NCBI GenBank assembly: GCA_025617745.1
Contig: CM046853.1
Coordinates: forward strand, 48,476,934 to 48,540,933
Direction of reading: 5' to 3'
From: Heliocidaris erythrogramma
Lineage: Eukaryota; Echinodermata; Echinoidea; Camarodonta; Echinometridae
Length of the DNA stretch: 64,000 bases
Part shown: positions 1 through 12,274 of the stretch, one piece after another
Layout of the letters: the number at the start of each line of letters is the position of its first letter
Position numbering within the stretch: position 1 is the first letter of the stretch
Made by a program: the position numbers and the translations under genes
The notes under the pieces: model-generated
What the model saw: the letters and a program-made list of their open reading frames with translations, nothing else
Databases searched by the model: none
Told to the model about the DNA's origin: nothing

Positions 1-960
1 AACTGCTTGGCCATAATATTCTACAATAGGTTTATTCAATCAAATGCAAGTAATGTATTGATTAAACTAAACTCAATTAACTGCCTTTTTTGCTGTAAGG
101 ATTCAATTCAAAAATTGGAATTCCCATGCACACATGGACATTTAAAGATACAAAACTTCTGGTCTCTAAGCAATTGGGAATGGTTGATCATGTCTACATA
201 AAATTTGTGTAAACTTTGAGGTTTGGAAATCATCAAAATGATAAGAAATTTACCAAGTCTCTCTGAAATGCACATGCACTGCACCCAGAAATGGGTATAT
301 GGGGCTGCACACACATGTGGCATGAATGTTCGGACCTGAACACTTCAGCTATTTCATATTTCGAATACGAGGGCATTTGAAGAGCAATCCATTTCAGGGG
401 ACAATTCTACAATGATATTATTCCAAACTGACATTGATAAAATGAGAGAGTTGCTCACAAATTACAGAACATTAAGGATTAATTGTCACAGCAACATAAT
501 AAATTCTCAAAATCCCACCACAAGGGAAGCTATAAAATGATGATTAGTCTCTAGCGCTAGAACTTGGAAAATATGGTGATGTGGGTTTTTTTTATAAGCT
601 CACAGACTGGCCAATGACCTTAGGTTATTCCCAGTAGAACAGGTTATTCAACCCAGACAAAAAACTCATTCTGCTGTATGTTCACAACACACTAATTATT
701 TTCCTGTAGGTTCATGTGTGAAAAATGAGAAATAAAAAAATTATAATGAGACTATTTATGATCATCATCATATAAACATGTATATCTGTATTTACCCCCT
801 GAAAGTATGTAGGCACATGCTTCTCATTAATTTTTGTTAATTTGGCCTAAACTGAGACCATCAGGAAACTTGATCATTTGTTGCTTTCTGCTTCTGCTTT
901 TAGGGCTGATGAATATTGGTATTAACTGTGACCCAATTCAGCTGTTCAAAGGAGCTCATC
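1..960. other. No gene recognised; presumed intron of the EEP gene
   Basis: AT-rich sequence without convincing coding potential on either strand. It lies downstream of EEP exon 2 in the direction of transcription, so it is probably intronic. Confidence 0.4.
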
Positions 961-1109
961 AGGGCTCTGTTTCATAAAACTTGTTATCAATAACATGTTG
1001 CAATAACTGTTATAAGCTAGTGAAATGCTTGCGTCTGATTGGCTGAGAGCAAATTTGTCATAGAACTTTGGCAATTGCTATTGATAACAAGTTTTATGAA
1101 ACAGGGCCT
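961..1109. mobile_element. Palindromic MITE, AACTTGTTATCAATA family, copy 1
   Basis: The ends are inverted repeats: CATAAAACTTGTTATCAATA at the left matches TATTGATAACAAGTTTTATG at the right, with AGGGC/GCCCT outermost. The core carries the phrase TCTGATTGGCTGAGAGCAAA, which is also in the 138-bp MITEs of this window. A second copy is at 37461-37595. Confidence 0.75.
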
Positions 1110-1284
1110 AGATTAGAAGAACTATTGATCCCTCTTTCTGCATATACATGTATCAAAGACATTGATCTAATAAATTAACTATGACTTTATATGATCATTT
1201 TGTTTCAAGCATTACATCATCTTCGGTATGATCTGAAGAGGAATTACCAGTTTTCTAAACCTACTGAAAAGAATGCGTCCATAC

Positions 1285-1486
1285 CTTCATGCTGCCATTC
1301 TCGTAGGGCTCCATCTCTTGGTGAATGTATGTCATGGCCCAACTGGAACGTAGACCACTTGTACTCGGGCAGCAATAGCTCCTGGAGTTCGTCGACCTGG
1401 GTTCGACGTCTACGATTAGGGAGGCTGGGGTCATCATCCGCTCTCACCTCCTGGAAGCCGATAACATCAAGGTTTGAGGCTCTTAT
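1285..1486 (-). CDS. Exon 2 of the same EEP family gene
   Basis: The exon is 202 nt, from a strong acceptor (pyrimidine tract ending TTCCAG at 1487) to a donor AAG|GTATGG (1285/1284), leaving phase 1. It reads IRASNLDVIGFQEVRADDD, then a basic RRRR stretch, VDELQELL, PEYKW and ends GALREWQHE. DVIGFQEVR is the second EEP signature; its Glu is the metal-binding catalytic residue. WQHEG is the usual lead-in to the next strand, which typically continues with a hydrophobic Ile/Phe-Ser segment. That continuation is not found between positions 1 and 1284, so the remaining exons, with the catalytic Asp/His residues, must lie beyond the left edge. Joining to exon 1 is in phase and keeps the expected spacing between the YNIWN and FQEV motifs. 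Confidence 0.85.
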
Positions 1487-1697
1487 CTGGAAGAGAGAAA
1501 AGTTCAAAATAATATTTCATATACATGTAGCTGCTGAGGTTTCAAGTCATATGTTTTATTTCAGGTAATAGCTAATAATAGCTCTCTCATATTATATCAC
1601 ATGAACATTTCTTCAGAAACACTGATTATTCACCAGTTTTTATACAGAGAAAATGATTTGATATAAATTTGCACATTAAATGATGAAAGAAGAAACT

Positions 1698-1896
1698 TGT
1701 CCTGCTTACATAAGGAACACACAGGTTTTTGTGGCTCTGAGTGTAAGATGCCAAACGTGGAGTAAGACTGCAAAGTGATTCTGACTGAGCATAACATATT
1801 GCATCTTCAATGTTAGAATAGTACTCAATCTTACTCCACTATTTGTCTCTACCCAGAGCCACAAAAAACCAGTGTGTTCTTTATGTAAGCGGGACA
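1698..1896. mobile_element. 199-bp MITE with long terminal inverted repeats
   Basis: TGTCCTGCTTACATAAGGAA at the left pairs with the complement of TTCTTTATGTAAGCGGGACA at the right. The arms continue through ACACACAGG and GTGGCTCTG, giving terminal inverted repeats of about 40 bp. No coding capacity. Confidence 0.75.
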
Positions 1897-4179
1897 TCAA
1901 GAATGTCACAAATTGGGACCCTTATTTGTGAAAATACCCAAATGCATATTAGATAGCTTTCATCTTTCTGCACTCCACTTGATATTATAACTTACTATTC
2001 ATGTCCTATTGATGTCTACCGTATATTTATCATTTCTACACTTCAATATCCTAGTTTTCATAAAAAAAAAAAAAATTGGCTTATTAGGATTTCTCACCAA
2101 TATGGTTTCCTGGTAATAAATTAAGCTATGAATATTGCAAGGTTGGGCAATTTTGACTGATGGAAATTCAGGTCAGGTTCAAAGGACCATTGTAGAAGGC
2201 CATCAAGGAAAAGAAATTCATATTCTACTTGAAAGAGCAATTCTAATATTTTTATTCCATGATTACTTTCTTTGGTTTCATGAATGAAAAGAATACATGT
2301 TACAATGTAATACTGTGGGTCCCTATTAAACTGAACACAAAATATAATCAAATGCAAAATTCTGTAACAATACCTGAAGCAATTTTTTTTACATATCATA
2401 TTCAGTGTCATTCTTTACTTCTATCACATATCATGTCTCCTCATGTTTTTTTTTCTTCAAAGTAATAGCTATGCCTTTCATTGCCCCCCCCCCTATTTCT
2501 TTCTATATATCTATTTCACTTCTCACATTGTCTATTTTTATTTTAATTCTCTCATTCCATTCTCAGAAATTTTGTGACTGCTTCAAACCTTCCATGAAGA
2601 TCGATAGGCCTATCCAGTATTTTTGTCTGAAAACTGATTTTTTTTTTTTTTTTTTTTTTAATGGAGGCTACTATACTAGCCAAGCCTCTGTAGTCTTGTC
2701 TTAGTAACAGTTCCAAACTTTAAATCGGGCATTCCTCCCATTTTTCAATGAAGATCTCTGATTGTAATGAAGCAATTGCTTGTCATTTAACCAAGGATTT
2801 ATCACAGAACCCATCAATATAACACTAGCAGTGTCCAGAGGTGCTATACACTTCTATGCTCGTTAAACCCACATCTCGTTTCTCCATTAAAATTCTTGAT
2901 TACCAGTGACAGCCCAATAAATCAAACCATTCTGCACACCTTCAAGTAGTTGACCTGGGATTATTTGGGGACTGGCTTGGCTAGTCTGGTGTTTCAGTAC
3001 ACCTTCAACATCACCGGTGGGCAAGTTCAATTCAATGCAAAAAAACAAACAATTCCTCTGCAACAGGGGCATTTCTAGAGGAGTTGAAACCAACCAGCCC
3101 CTCCCGGCTTCCTATTACGTCGGTAAATCTACTGGCGGAAACGGGCCCATCTACACCCCCCCCCCCCCAACACCCTTTCCCCCTTTAAAAACCTAAGTTG
3201 CATACATTAACTGCACAACCCAAAAAAAATTAATTATTAACACCAGAAGGTTTCATGGTTTCTATCATGTATATGTTGAAGCTGCTGCACAGAGCTTTTG
3301 CATTTTTTTTTTTGGGGGGGGGGGTGTTATTCAATTATTCATTTCAGTTGTCACCTGATTCTATTCACAATGAATATGGGTCAGCTACACTGCTATTAAA
3401 CAAACCAAATATTCCTTCATGCATGAATTTATCAAGCTTTAAAATAAAATGCCCAAAGTGTGACTTTCCGGCTTCCTGCACCTTAACTCTTTCCCTGCCA
3501 TGCTATGAACCCGGGACTGCCACATAATTTGCTTTGTTTAATATTGTCGCCAAGTGATGCGCAGTAGCATGACTTACTTAGAATACAAACAACTTTGTTT
3601 CACTTGCCTGACAAAAAATACTAATAACATGAAATTTTTAATATATGCCAAGAGCAGTGGTCTATAATTATTTTCTGACTCGTTGTTAAATATTTATTCT
3701 TATCGAAAAAAGCATTCTTCTTTTATTAAATTGTTGGTGTACTCAGTGTATTACAGCACTCTGTCTTAAAGAAGTGAATTTTTTAATTGATAGGCATTTC
3801 TTGTTATGTAACAGGGAATAATAGAAACAAATCACGAGTCATGCGCCAGCCAAGTTCAATGCTTAATCCTTCTTTCAACCAATGTTTACTGATTTCAGTG
3901 TGCAGGAAGTTCATTAATTTGTCATCCTGATCTTCTATGAGTTAATAACAATATAGCCTCCAGGCCTAGAAGCACCATTAAGTGTAGATACGATTTATAA
4001 ATGACGTGTATGTGCACTCTAAATGTGTTAAACAGAAAATGTGCTAAGAATTGACTAGCGCTGTAGCAGCCGCGCCATTGTTATACAGGATGACAAGAGC
4101 CAAATATGGGGTGCCACTTTAACATTTTGATATAAAAGCAGTTGAATTGTTAATAGATTTGGCTTAGAATATAAAGAAA
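1897..4179. other. No gene recognised
   Basis: Intronic AT-rich sequence with a T tract near 2637-2660, a C tract near 3157-3169 and a T/G tract near 3303-3324. Short ORFs here show no recognisable domain. Confidence 0.4.
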
Positions 4180-4789
4180 TTAAAGGGGTACTCCGGCCTG
4201 AAAATAATATTTATTGAATGAATAGAGTAAAATTAAACATGCAAAACACTGAAAGTTTCATTGAAATCCGATAAAAAATAACGAAGTTATTGAATTTTTA
4301 GGTTTTGCATTATTTTGGGAAACAGTTCTATGCATGTCATCATGAATATGTAATGAGTGAGCTGATGATGTCACATCCCCACTTTCCTTTTTTAACTATA
4401 TTATATGAAATCTTCATTATTTCATTTTTTCATACATGTCTATAAAAATATCTCCCTTGTAACAAAATAAGTTACAGCAATGATAAAGTTACGCATTAAA
4501 TAAGGAGTCAGTCCTTTCAGTTATAGGCTTGGAGCAGAAAATTTGAATAATTGCAATTTCATATGATAAAATACAAAAGAAAAAGTGGGGATATGACATC
4601 ATCAGCTCACTCACTGCATATTCATGATGACGTGCATATCACTGTTTTACCAAAATAATGCAAAACTTTAAAATTCCATAACTTCATTATTTTTCATCTG
4701 ATTTCGATGAAATTTTCATTGATTTGTTTGTTTAATTTTACTCTATTTATTCAATTCATATTAATTTCAGGCCACAGTACTCCTATAAA
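4180..4789. mobile_element. Palindromic DNA element of about 610 bp
   Basis: Starts TTAAAGGGGTACTCCGGCCT and ends with the degenerate complement AGGCCACAGTACTCCTATAA. The inverted arms extend far inward: the GATGATGTCACATCCCCACTTTC phrase near 4370 recurs inverted near 4583. The TTAA-like ends suggest a piggyBac-type target site, although the right end has diverged. Confidence 0.7.
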
Positions 4790-5286
4790 AACATCCCCAA
4801 AAGCTTTAAGAAATTGATCAATGTACAGGAAGAAACAAATGTTCCTTTCTTCTCAATCTATAGCAAGAAAAATAGTTTAATTTGCACCATTATATGACTA
4901 AGCCAAATTATTAATAATATCACAATTAGAGGAATAATTCAAAGGAATTACAAACCATTGTAATAACTCATATCATCTTGCTTTCTATCAACTTCTGGGC
5001 TGATTTCTCTATACATGTATGTATTTTCAAAAGTTACATGGAGCAGGAAAAGTTACATTTCCTTGCATGTACATGTAGGTAGTACATTTAATGTACAATT
5101 TTCATCAATGAATAGATTCACTTCTAAAATATATACCTGGATAACTGCATCACTGCATCAAAACACTATTTCCCAATATGTGTCAAATCCAAAATAGCCC
5201 AAAGGAAAATCATGAAAAATACATTTTCCTTGTCACCCAACACAAACAAGGTTGAAAGCCAAATGATTTTCCCTCTGTCTGACTCC

Positions 5287-5424
5287 GGGGAGCGTTTCAT
5301 CAAGCGTTTTGTCAGTGATTTTTACCGACAAATTTGCTCTCAGCCAATCAGATGCAAGGATTTCAGTAGCTTATAACAGTTGTCGGCAAAAATCACTGAC
5401 AAAACGCTTGATGAAACGCTCCCC
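5287..5424. mobile_element. 138-bp hairpin MITE (GGGGAGCGTTTCATCAAG family), copy 1
   Basis: Nearly perfect inverted repeat: GGGGAGCGTTTCATCAAGCG at the left and CGCTTGATGAAACGCTCCCC at the right, both continuing into TTTTGTCAGTGATTTTTACCGACAA and its complement. The central loop contains CTCTCAGCCAATCAGATGCA. Two further copies lie in this window. Confidence 0.85.
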
Positions 5425-5847
5425 TGATCTTTGAATATGTTATACAAGGACACACCCTTCAACTGTGAACAAAAGGACAACTGCTTATCTTTCATATTGT
5501 AAGGTAGCCTTGCATTGGGAGGCTATAAAACTGAACACTTCACTGAAAACCTTGTATCCTCTTAATTTCAAGAATGAGTGAATTTGATTTTGTCTTATAG
5601 CTATACATACATGTACTGCTATTACTATTAATTATTCATACATGAAATTGTGTTCTGTTGCCAAAATATAAATGTATGGCAATGCCTGTTGAACAGCTAA
5701 TTAGCAATGACAATTTCTTATAAACAGCAAATTAACAAAATTAGTTTTTATGTATGTGTAGTCTCCTTAATTTAAAAGCACATGTAATCTGCATTGTATA
5801 TATTTCTATTTTTTACATGAATTATGTATTCCAAATTAATATACCTG

Positions 5848-6080
5848 CAAATAATAATAATAATATGGTCTTAATTACCCAGGATAGCCTCTTCAGTATT
5901 AACACTGCTCTTCCAGAGAGCTCTGCCAATATTTATTACCCCAGCATTGCCAGGTACCAATTTCATACACTTGGGTCCGACAGGGACAAATGTGGGTAAA
6001 CACCTTCCAAGGATGTCAGCACCAAGCAGTAAACGCACCCAGAACCTCTCCTATGAAAGTCAAAAGCCTTTCCCAATATA
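5848..6080 (-). mobile_element. SINE fragment, minus orientation, following an (AAT)n tail
   Basis: Read on the minus strand, the block contains a cognate of the SINE at 13890-14130: the GACAAATGTG...CACTTGGGT...GGTACCTGGCAATGCTGG stretch, ending in an (ATT)n tail near 5850. A closely related copy is at 14165-14400, also on the minus strand. The tRNA-like head is not clear in this copy. Confidence 0.6.
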
Positions 6081-6304
6081 CCACAGTGCCTATACTGCAA
6101 TAAAATCAATTATGCAATAACTAGAATAAATAAGATATCACCTAATACAAGACTAACAGACCTGTAAGTTCACTGTAATCTGATCAGCTCATCATACGGA
6201 GAGAGGGAGGGGGGTGTGTCACAAATAAAATACAATCAAGTTAGCAATCACATACAGTAAAATATCACCAACAAGACTAATAGACAGTAATCAGCTTATC
6301 ATAC

Positions 6305-6425
6305 AGAGAGAGTGAGTGAGAGAGTGAGTGAGAGAGTGGGAGAGAGAGAGAGAGAGAGAGAGAGTGAGAGAGAGAGAGTGAGAGAGAGTGAGAGAGTGTG
6401 AGAAAGAGAGACAGACAGAGAGAGG
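6305..6425. repeat. (GA)n/(GAGT)n purine tract
   Basis: Low-complexity AG repeats with interspersed GTGA. ORFs across it are serine/leucine-rich artefacts. Confidence 0.9.
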
Positions 6426-6664
6426 GGAAGTGTCACAAATAATTGATTTCCCACTCCACATGCTTCCATTATCACTCAAGTGCAAAGCTTCCTTTTTTTT
6501 ACTTTATAGGATCAGATTGACCTGAAGGGATAAGTAAATACCAGGGATTTCTTTTTTGTTTTTTAGGTCTACATACTGTATATGTTTGCTTGAAGTGGAA
6601 TAAACACTGAACTAACCCAAACGTGAATATTCTGCATGTTGCCCCGACGACACCTGCTCCGCGT

Positions 6665-6945
6665 TCAACATCCTAACCCTAACCCTAAAACTAACCTAAC
6701 CTAAAACCCAATTGAAACCCTAACCCAACCCAGTATCTCTGACGAAATAAAGCTCAGAGCAATTCAACAGGTAGGTTGTATGACACATTGCTCTGCTGTC
6801 AATTTCGTACTCTAAGCTATTAACCGTCTTCTAAAATTTAAGCCTGGAGCAAACACTGTACCTTACTCTAACCCTAACCTTAAACCTAACCAAAAACCCA
6901 ATTGCAACCCTAACCCCTTATCTTAGACAAAATAAAACCCAGAGC
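6665..6945. repeat. Degenerate telomere-like repeat, tandemly duplicated
   Basis: CCTAACCCTAACCCTAAAAC at about 6672 and CTCTAACCCTAACCTTAAAC at about 6864 are interstitial runs related to the animal telomere repeat (TTAGGG on the minus strand). Each is followed by AAAACCCAATTG and a related AATAAA-CAGAGCAATT block, so a unit of about 190 bp is present twice. Confidence 0.7.
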
Positions 6946-7197
6946 AATTGTCACCACAATCCTGCAAAGTGGGGACAGGCTCTATATCATGTAACTAAAC
7001 ATGTAATGATAAAGAAATAAAAATATGTAAACAACAGTAGACTTAACAGATAATTATGACCACAATACAGCAATTTTGTATAATGAAGAAACACCCAGAG
7101 GTAGAGAAATTCCTAAGCTTTAGGCTTGAGGTGTTGCCACACCTTTTTTTAGGAGGCAAAAGGTGCAATAAATCACTACATTTACTACAGCCCTCAA

Positions 7198-7335
7198 GGG
7201 GAGCATTTCATCAAGTGTTTTGTCAGTGATTTATACCAACAAAGTTGCTCTCAGCCAATCAGATGCAAGGATTTTAGTAGCTTATAACAGTTGTCGGTAA
7301 AAATCACTGACAAAACACTTGATGAAACGCTCCCC
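7198..7335. mobile_element. 138-bp hairpin MITE, copy 2
   Basis: Same family as 5287-5424, with the same termini (GGGGAGCATTTCATCAAG / CTTGATGAAACGCTCCCC) and the same central CTCTCAGCCAATCAGATGCA. A different MITE (7337-7507) begins one base after it. Confidence 0.85.
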
Positions 7336-7336
7336 A

Positions 7337-7507
7337 GGGGGGTGTTTCATAAAGCTGTTCGTAAAGTTACGAATGACTTTACGAACGACTGGAATATGTT
7401 CTTGGGTGCTATACTAACCAGATTCTCAATCATTTAGCACAAGAACTGATCACCAGTCGTGCGTAAAGTTGTGCGTAACTTACTAACAGCTTTATGAAAC
7501 ACCCCCC
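7337..7507. mobile_element. 171-bp MITE ending GGGGGGTGTTTCATAAAGCTGTT
   Basis: The left end GGGGGGTGTTTCATAAAGCT is complementary to the right end AGCTTTATGAAACACCCCCC. The inner arms TTCGTAAAGTTACG and TGCGTAAAGTTGTGCG are imperfect. It abuts the hairpin MITE at 7198-7335. Confidence 0.8.
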
Positions 7508-9556
7508 TGGTCTCTCTGTCTCTTTCAGCTAAGTTCACATTTTATTGCAACATATATTTTCTTCCACTTTCTCCATTCTTTCATCTTTAGTAAAACATTT
7601 CCTCTCCCATGCCTCATACAAATACCTCGACTCATTACACTGTCAGTCAAGGTAATTATGTGTACAAAATCATGTTCAAATCATCGTCATTCTTTCTTAA
7701 GTAATAACTTTCTTTTCACATACCTCGGTTTTGCCCCCTTTTCACCTCATTTTCCCACTAATCATGACTCACGATATTCAGATTAAGTCATATTTACAAA
7801 TTTCTCAGAGAGCTGTCACTTGCTACATTTTTCACGAGCTTGGTGAGGAAGGAATATCCAGCAGCCATTTTCTAGGCCATGAGGTAGAGGCAGGTTGTCC
7901 CCATGGCAACCCCTCAAAGTTAAACCCTCCTCTTCCTCCTCCTCCTGTTACTCGGTTGACAACTTCCCTACTCTGCTGAAGATATTCTTGCTCTGTTTAA
8001 CTGCTCTATCTTTATTTGACAATACGATGTATTCTTACTGCATTGACTCATGAGGTAAGGGTCGGTCAATGCCAGAGATGCCCCTTAAACGTACGCACAT
8101 CCCGTCTTCCCCAGTCCTCCTCCTATACTGCTCCTAATGATTCTGCATCATTCATCCGCAATACTTTAAAACCCATGTCTTTGTTTTCTTTTTCATTTAC
8201 ATTCTCAGTGCATCCTCTTTCATATCGTCGTTCATTTCACATAGTGGCACGATCGCCAAAAATAATATAAAATATCAATTTTCTTTTTTTTCATTTTTTA
8301 AGTTTCAAGCATCAATTTTGATTTATTCTGCAAAAAAACAGTATGCTCAAAATGACACAAACCTCAAAAAGGCCAACCATTTTTACTGGAGCGCACGTAT
8401 GAATAAATATCACGCAAGGTACATTCAAACTTTTGGACATGCAGTTCTTATCTATGTGTATTGTTTTTTGTTTTTCTTTTAGATACAGGAGTATTCATTA
8501 GACCAATGTAGCTGCACATGTTTTTTAGCTGCACATAGTTTGATTGTAGAGCAATTTTTACTTGCACTGTACGCTCGGCACTCGACAAGCACAAGGTACG
8601 ATAATACGCCAGCGGCGGTCTGTACCAGACTGGAAGAAGAAGAAGAAGAAGAATGTAGCAATTATTTTCCCATTTTCTGAAGAAAAGTGATCAATTTAGC
8701 CTTTAAGTAGTTCCTGTCCTGAAAGGGTTAATCAAATTTGTATTGGTTCAGACTTTCCGGCTCACTTCCTCTCTCACAACATAGCTTAACTTGGCTGTTT
8801 GCCTTTTATGTGGCCCACATTCATTTTAAAGAACAGTTTATTCTGATCCATAGAAGTTCTACTGAGAATTAATCCACTATATTTTTATCAACTTGCTTCT
8901 TTCTTTGTTCTGGGGTTTTTTTCTTTAGACTAGCTTGGCAGTATGCCTTTCATGTGGCCATGGGTGATTGTAAAGAAAAATTTACTGATCTATAGAATTT
9001 ATACTTCGAATCAATATTTTTTTCTTGCATTGAAGTTGGCACCACTTTCTTTTGATAGATACTTTATAGCTATTTTTGTACTGTGTCTTAAATTATGGTG
9101 TCAGAATGAACATAATAATATCATTAAGACTTCCTCATTGAATGCATTAATTTTTTTGGACTTGGAGAACACCAACATCTAATACAGTCCTCATTTTCAC
9201 TTAGCAGCTCACGCACTCCTTAAAAAATGGTATATGATCGAAAATAGAGAACGAAATATGATATCACATATCCATGATTATTTGACTCGGGGGATCACTT
9301 GAGTTGGGAGATGTGGCTTAAGTGGTAAAATTGATTTTCATTTGTATATTCCAAGCACCTCTTGTTTCTTTTCTGTCTGCTTTGGCAATTGATTACAAAA
9401 TTACTAAACCTTGAAAACTGTTAAAACGCTTTCTCCCTGGTTACGTGACCCAACAGCCTATGCAGGTGCATTGGCTCAGAAATTGGCAATCTCATTATAG
9501 CTAACCAAAGAACGTTCTTGACTCGTATATATCAAGCACAAAAAACTAGGGGTTCT
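7508..9556. other. No gene recognised
   Basis: Intronic AT-rich sequence. Small features only: an X-box-like GGTTGTCCCCATGGCAACC near 7893 and a (GAA)n run near 8632-8652. Confidence 0.35.
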
Positions 9557-10468
9557 TTAAAGGAGAATTAACCCCTGAGTACAAATTTACTTATATTGAA
9601 AGGTGTAGTATATTCCTACTTATTGGCCTAAATCATTTTCCAATAAGATATCAGAAAAGGGTATAATAAAGATATTCCAACACCCGGTATCGTCTACTAC
9701 TCATTTACATGGGGGCTGCCATTTTCTTGCTGATTTGGATTTGTACATGAACCATTGAGAAATGTTCCGGTCAGGAAGATATTTTGAATCCAAGACCTAA
9801 ATTGATTTTCTTCATTACCTAAAATCCCATATGTGACGAAAAATATAAAGTGGGTGTTTACATGATTTATAAAAATTAAATCTTTATAATGATACTTTTA
9901 AATTGTCTGGTTTTGCTTAACAAAAATCTATTTTCTTGGGTTTGCCAAACAGAGCAGAGCATAATATATGCAGCATGCATTCTGACTTTTCAAGTCCCAT
10001 TATCCGAAAGCAGGTGAATGCATAGTTTGCCGCTATAGATGCTCAGGGAAGAAGCATCCATAAAATTTGAATTAATTTGCTCCGTCCATTGCGTCACAGT
10101 ATCTAGAAAATAGATTTATATTAAGCGAATATCGATTTTCAACAGAAATATATAAGGAAATCTTCAGTTTAAAAATAAATTGACATATCTATTCTATATT
10201 TTAAATCTCAAATGGGTTTTTAATTTTGAAAAAGGCAATTGGGCATTTGGATTAAGAAAATCTTCTTGTACACATAAAAAAAATGGCAGCCCCCATGTAT
10301 TGCTAGCAGACGATACATATTGCTAGCAGATGATAAATTTTGCTCAGAAAATCTTGATTCGTATCGATCTCGTATATTTTGACGCGAAGCCATATAGTCT
10401 AACAAGTAGGAATAAATAACACCTTTGAACACTATCGTCTTTATTGTTTGAGGTTAATTCTCCTTTAA
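9557..10468. mobile_element. 0.9-kb TTAA-flanked DNA transposon derivative
   Basis: Flanked by TTAA on both sides. The terminal repeats are AGGAGAATTAACC and GGTTAATTCTCCT. Longer inverted arms include CATGGGGGCTGCCATTTT (near 9710) against AAATGGCAGCCCCCATG (near 10280), with CGATAC/GTATCG blocks. No transposase ORF, so it is non-autonomous. TTAA targets are the piggyBac hallmark. Confidence 0.75.
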
Positions 10469-10884
10469 CAAATGGTGAGAGTGTTTCATGTTCATAAGAC
10501 TATTACATTAGTGTGACAATCTCATAATTTTTTGGAGTACTCTTCTTCCTTTCCAACTTGACTTCTGTGCATAGTGGTTTGGCATGCTGCCTACGATGTA
10601 TAGACATGTATTGGACAAAGAAGAGAGGCCTTGGAATGACTAGATCTCATTTTAAGAATCACTCCTGTTATTAAAAAGAGGGGGAATTCACAGATTCAAG
10701 ATCATAATTTGCTAGTCAACAGAATAAAATTGAAGCTACAATAATATGATACAATCATAAACTGGTGCCAAAATTGTTAGGCAGAGTTTCAGTTTCCGTA
10801 ATTGTTTTTTATTTGCCATTGATGTTTTTAAATCTATGCATTGCAGATACATGAAGCAGTGATGTAGTGGGGCACAATGACATG

Positions 10885-10965
10885 GCCTCCAGAGAGAGAG
10901 AGAGAGAGGGGGGGAGAGGGAGAGAGAGAGAGGGAGGAGAAAGAGAAAAAAGGGTAGGGGGAGAA
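10885..10965. repeat. (GA)n purine tract
   Basis: Low-complexity AG/GGGAGA repeats. No other feature is recognised between 10469 and 11700. Confidence 0.85.
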
Positions 10966-11700
10966 AGTGATAAAAAAATGAAGCACAAAATACAAAACAC
11001 CCAATCAATCCTCTCCCACACCCCTATTAATCAGTGGCCTTGTTAATTAATATTTCTACACTCATACTGATGCCCCCACCCCTCCCTGTTCCTATCACAT
11101 CAGTGCCCCTCAATCCCTAGACCCACTCTATGCCATTGGCAGTGAGGAGGGTAGAGATAAAGAAGAGAAATAAGACAAAAGAGAAAGACTACCAAAAAGC
11201 AGTAGAAGGAGAGGAAGAAAAAGAAGGAAGATAAACAAAGGAGCAGGAGGATATCATAAGAACAAAAATGAAGATAGAAAGGACTGAATGAATGTAACAA
11301 ATCTGTACTAAACAAAATGGAATACATTCAAAAAAGGAATAACAAATATTATAAGGACAAACATGTAGTCATTTCTCTTGTAATTGACAGGAAAAGTTGG
11401 GTTTTGTTTCTTTAAGAAACACACTGTAAAGTAAAAAAAGAAGCTCAAACTTGAACTTGAAGTTGATAAGGACCTCAATGTAGAGAAGAATCTCCTTGCT
11501 CAATCATAATAACAAGAAATTGTGACAAAGACAAGTAACACAAGATCATTCAAATTACATCACAATATTTATTTATCTTTTGTTTTTAAACGAAAAGGCA
11601 GACAGCCAAGCAATGCTTAAAATGGAGGAAGTTGAATGAGGAAGTTTGTACCAGTCAAAAATATTTGATTAATGGCAGATGTACACTTTGCACCAACTGA

Positions 11701-12274
11701 TTAGCCTTTTGACAAGGCCTCGTGACTTGGCTATTTTCCTCGTCATGCTGTGCCTGAGATGAGACTAGCCGGCGACGAAAAGAATCAACACGGCCCTGGT
11801 GAACGCGCGATCGAGCGACTTTAGTTGCGAGGCCTTTTGGAACCTGGGTTTCCATCGTCCGATATGAATTATTCACGAGTTGACATTCGTACGTTAAAAC
11901 ACGCCTACCGAGGATTATCGACCAATCACAACGGTATCTGCGGGGCTTGCTTTCCATGATTGATGTAGCTTGCACGGGCCGCAGCGCCGGGTGCCGAGCG
12001 AGCTAGCTGAGATGAAGGCGAATTTGCATACCAAATTTATGCTGACGTCATGCGAAGATACGTTCGCTGATTGGCTCCTACCTATAAGGTAGCAGATCCT
12101 CGCTAGGAACAAAGGATAGCATAAGAAATACAGGCCAGGTTCCAAAAGGCCCTCGGACTCACATCGCTCGATCGCGCATTCACCGGGCTGGGCGGCTAGT
12201 CTTGTTATGCAGCCACTACTAGCTTACTTGCCGAGAAAAATAGCCAAGTCACGAGGGCCTTGTCAAAAGGCTAA
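11701..12274. mobile_element. 574-bp TIR element with AACTGA target duplication
   Basis: The left end TTAGCCTTTTGACAAGGC pairs with the right end GCCTTGTCAAAAGGCTAA. The arms continue (CGTGACTTGGCTATTTT / AAAATAGCCAAGTCACG) and include GGCCTTTTGGAACCTGG and its complement. AACTGA flanks both ends. The GC-rich interior contains no transposase, so it is a non-autonomous DNA transposon. Confidence 0.85.

Noticed and set aside
6665-6945. Chromosome end or telomere
   Set aside because: The runs are short and degenerate and are embedded in intronic sequence on both sides.
7893-7911. Second X-box (GGTTGTCCCCATGGCAACC)
   Set aside because: It matches loosely, has a long spacer between half-sites and lies deep in the intron with no gene start nearby.
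11655-12145. Overlapping ORFs of 106 and 76 codons
   Set aside because: Both lie in the GC-rich interior of the non-coding TIR element 11701-12274.
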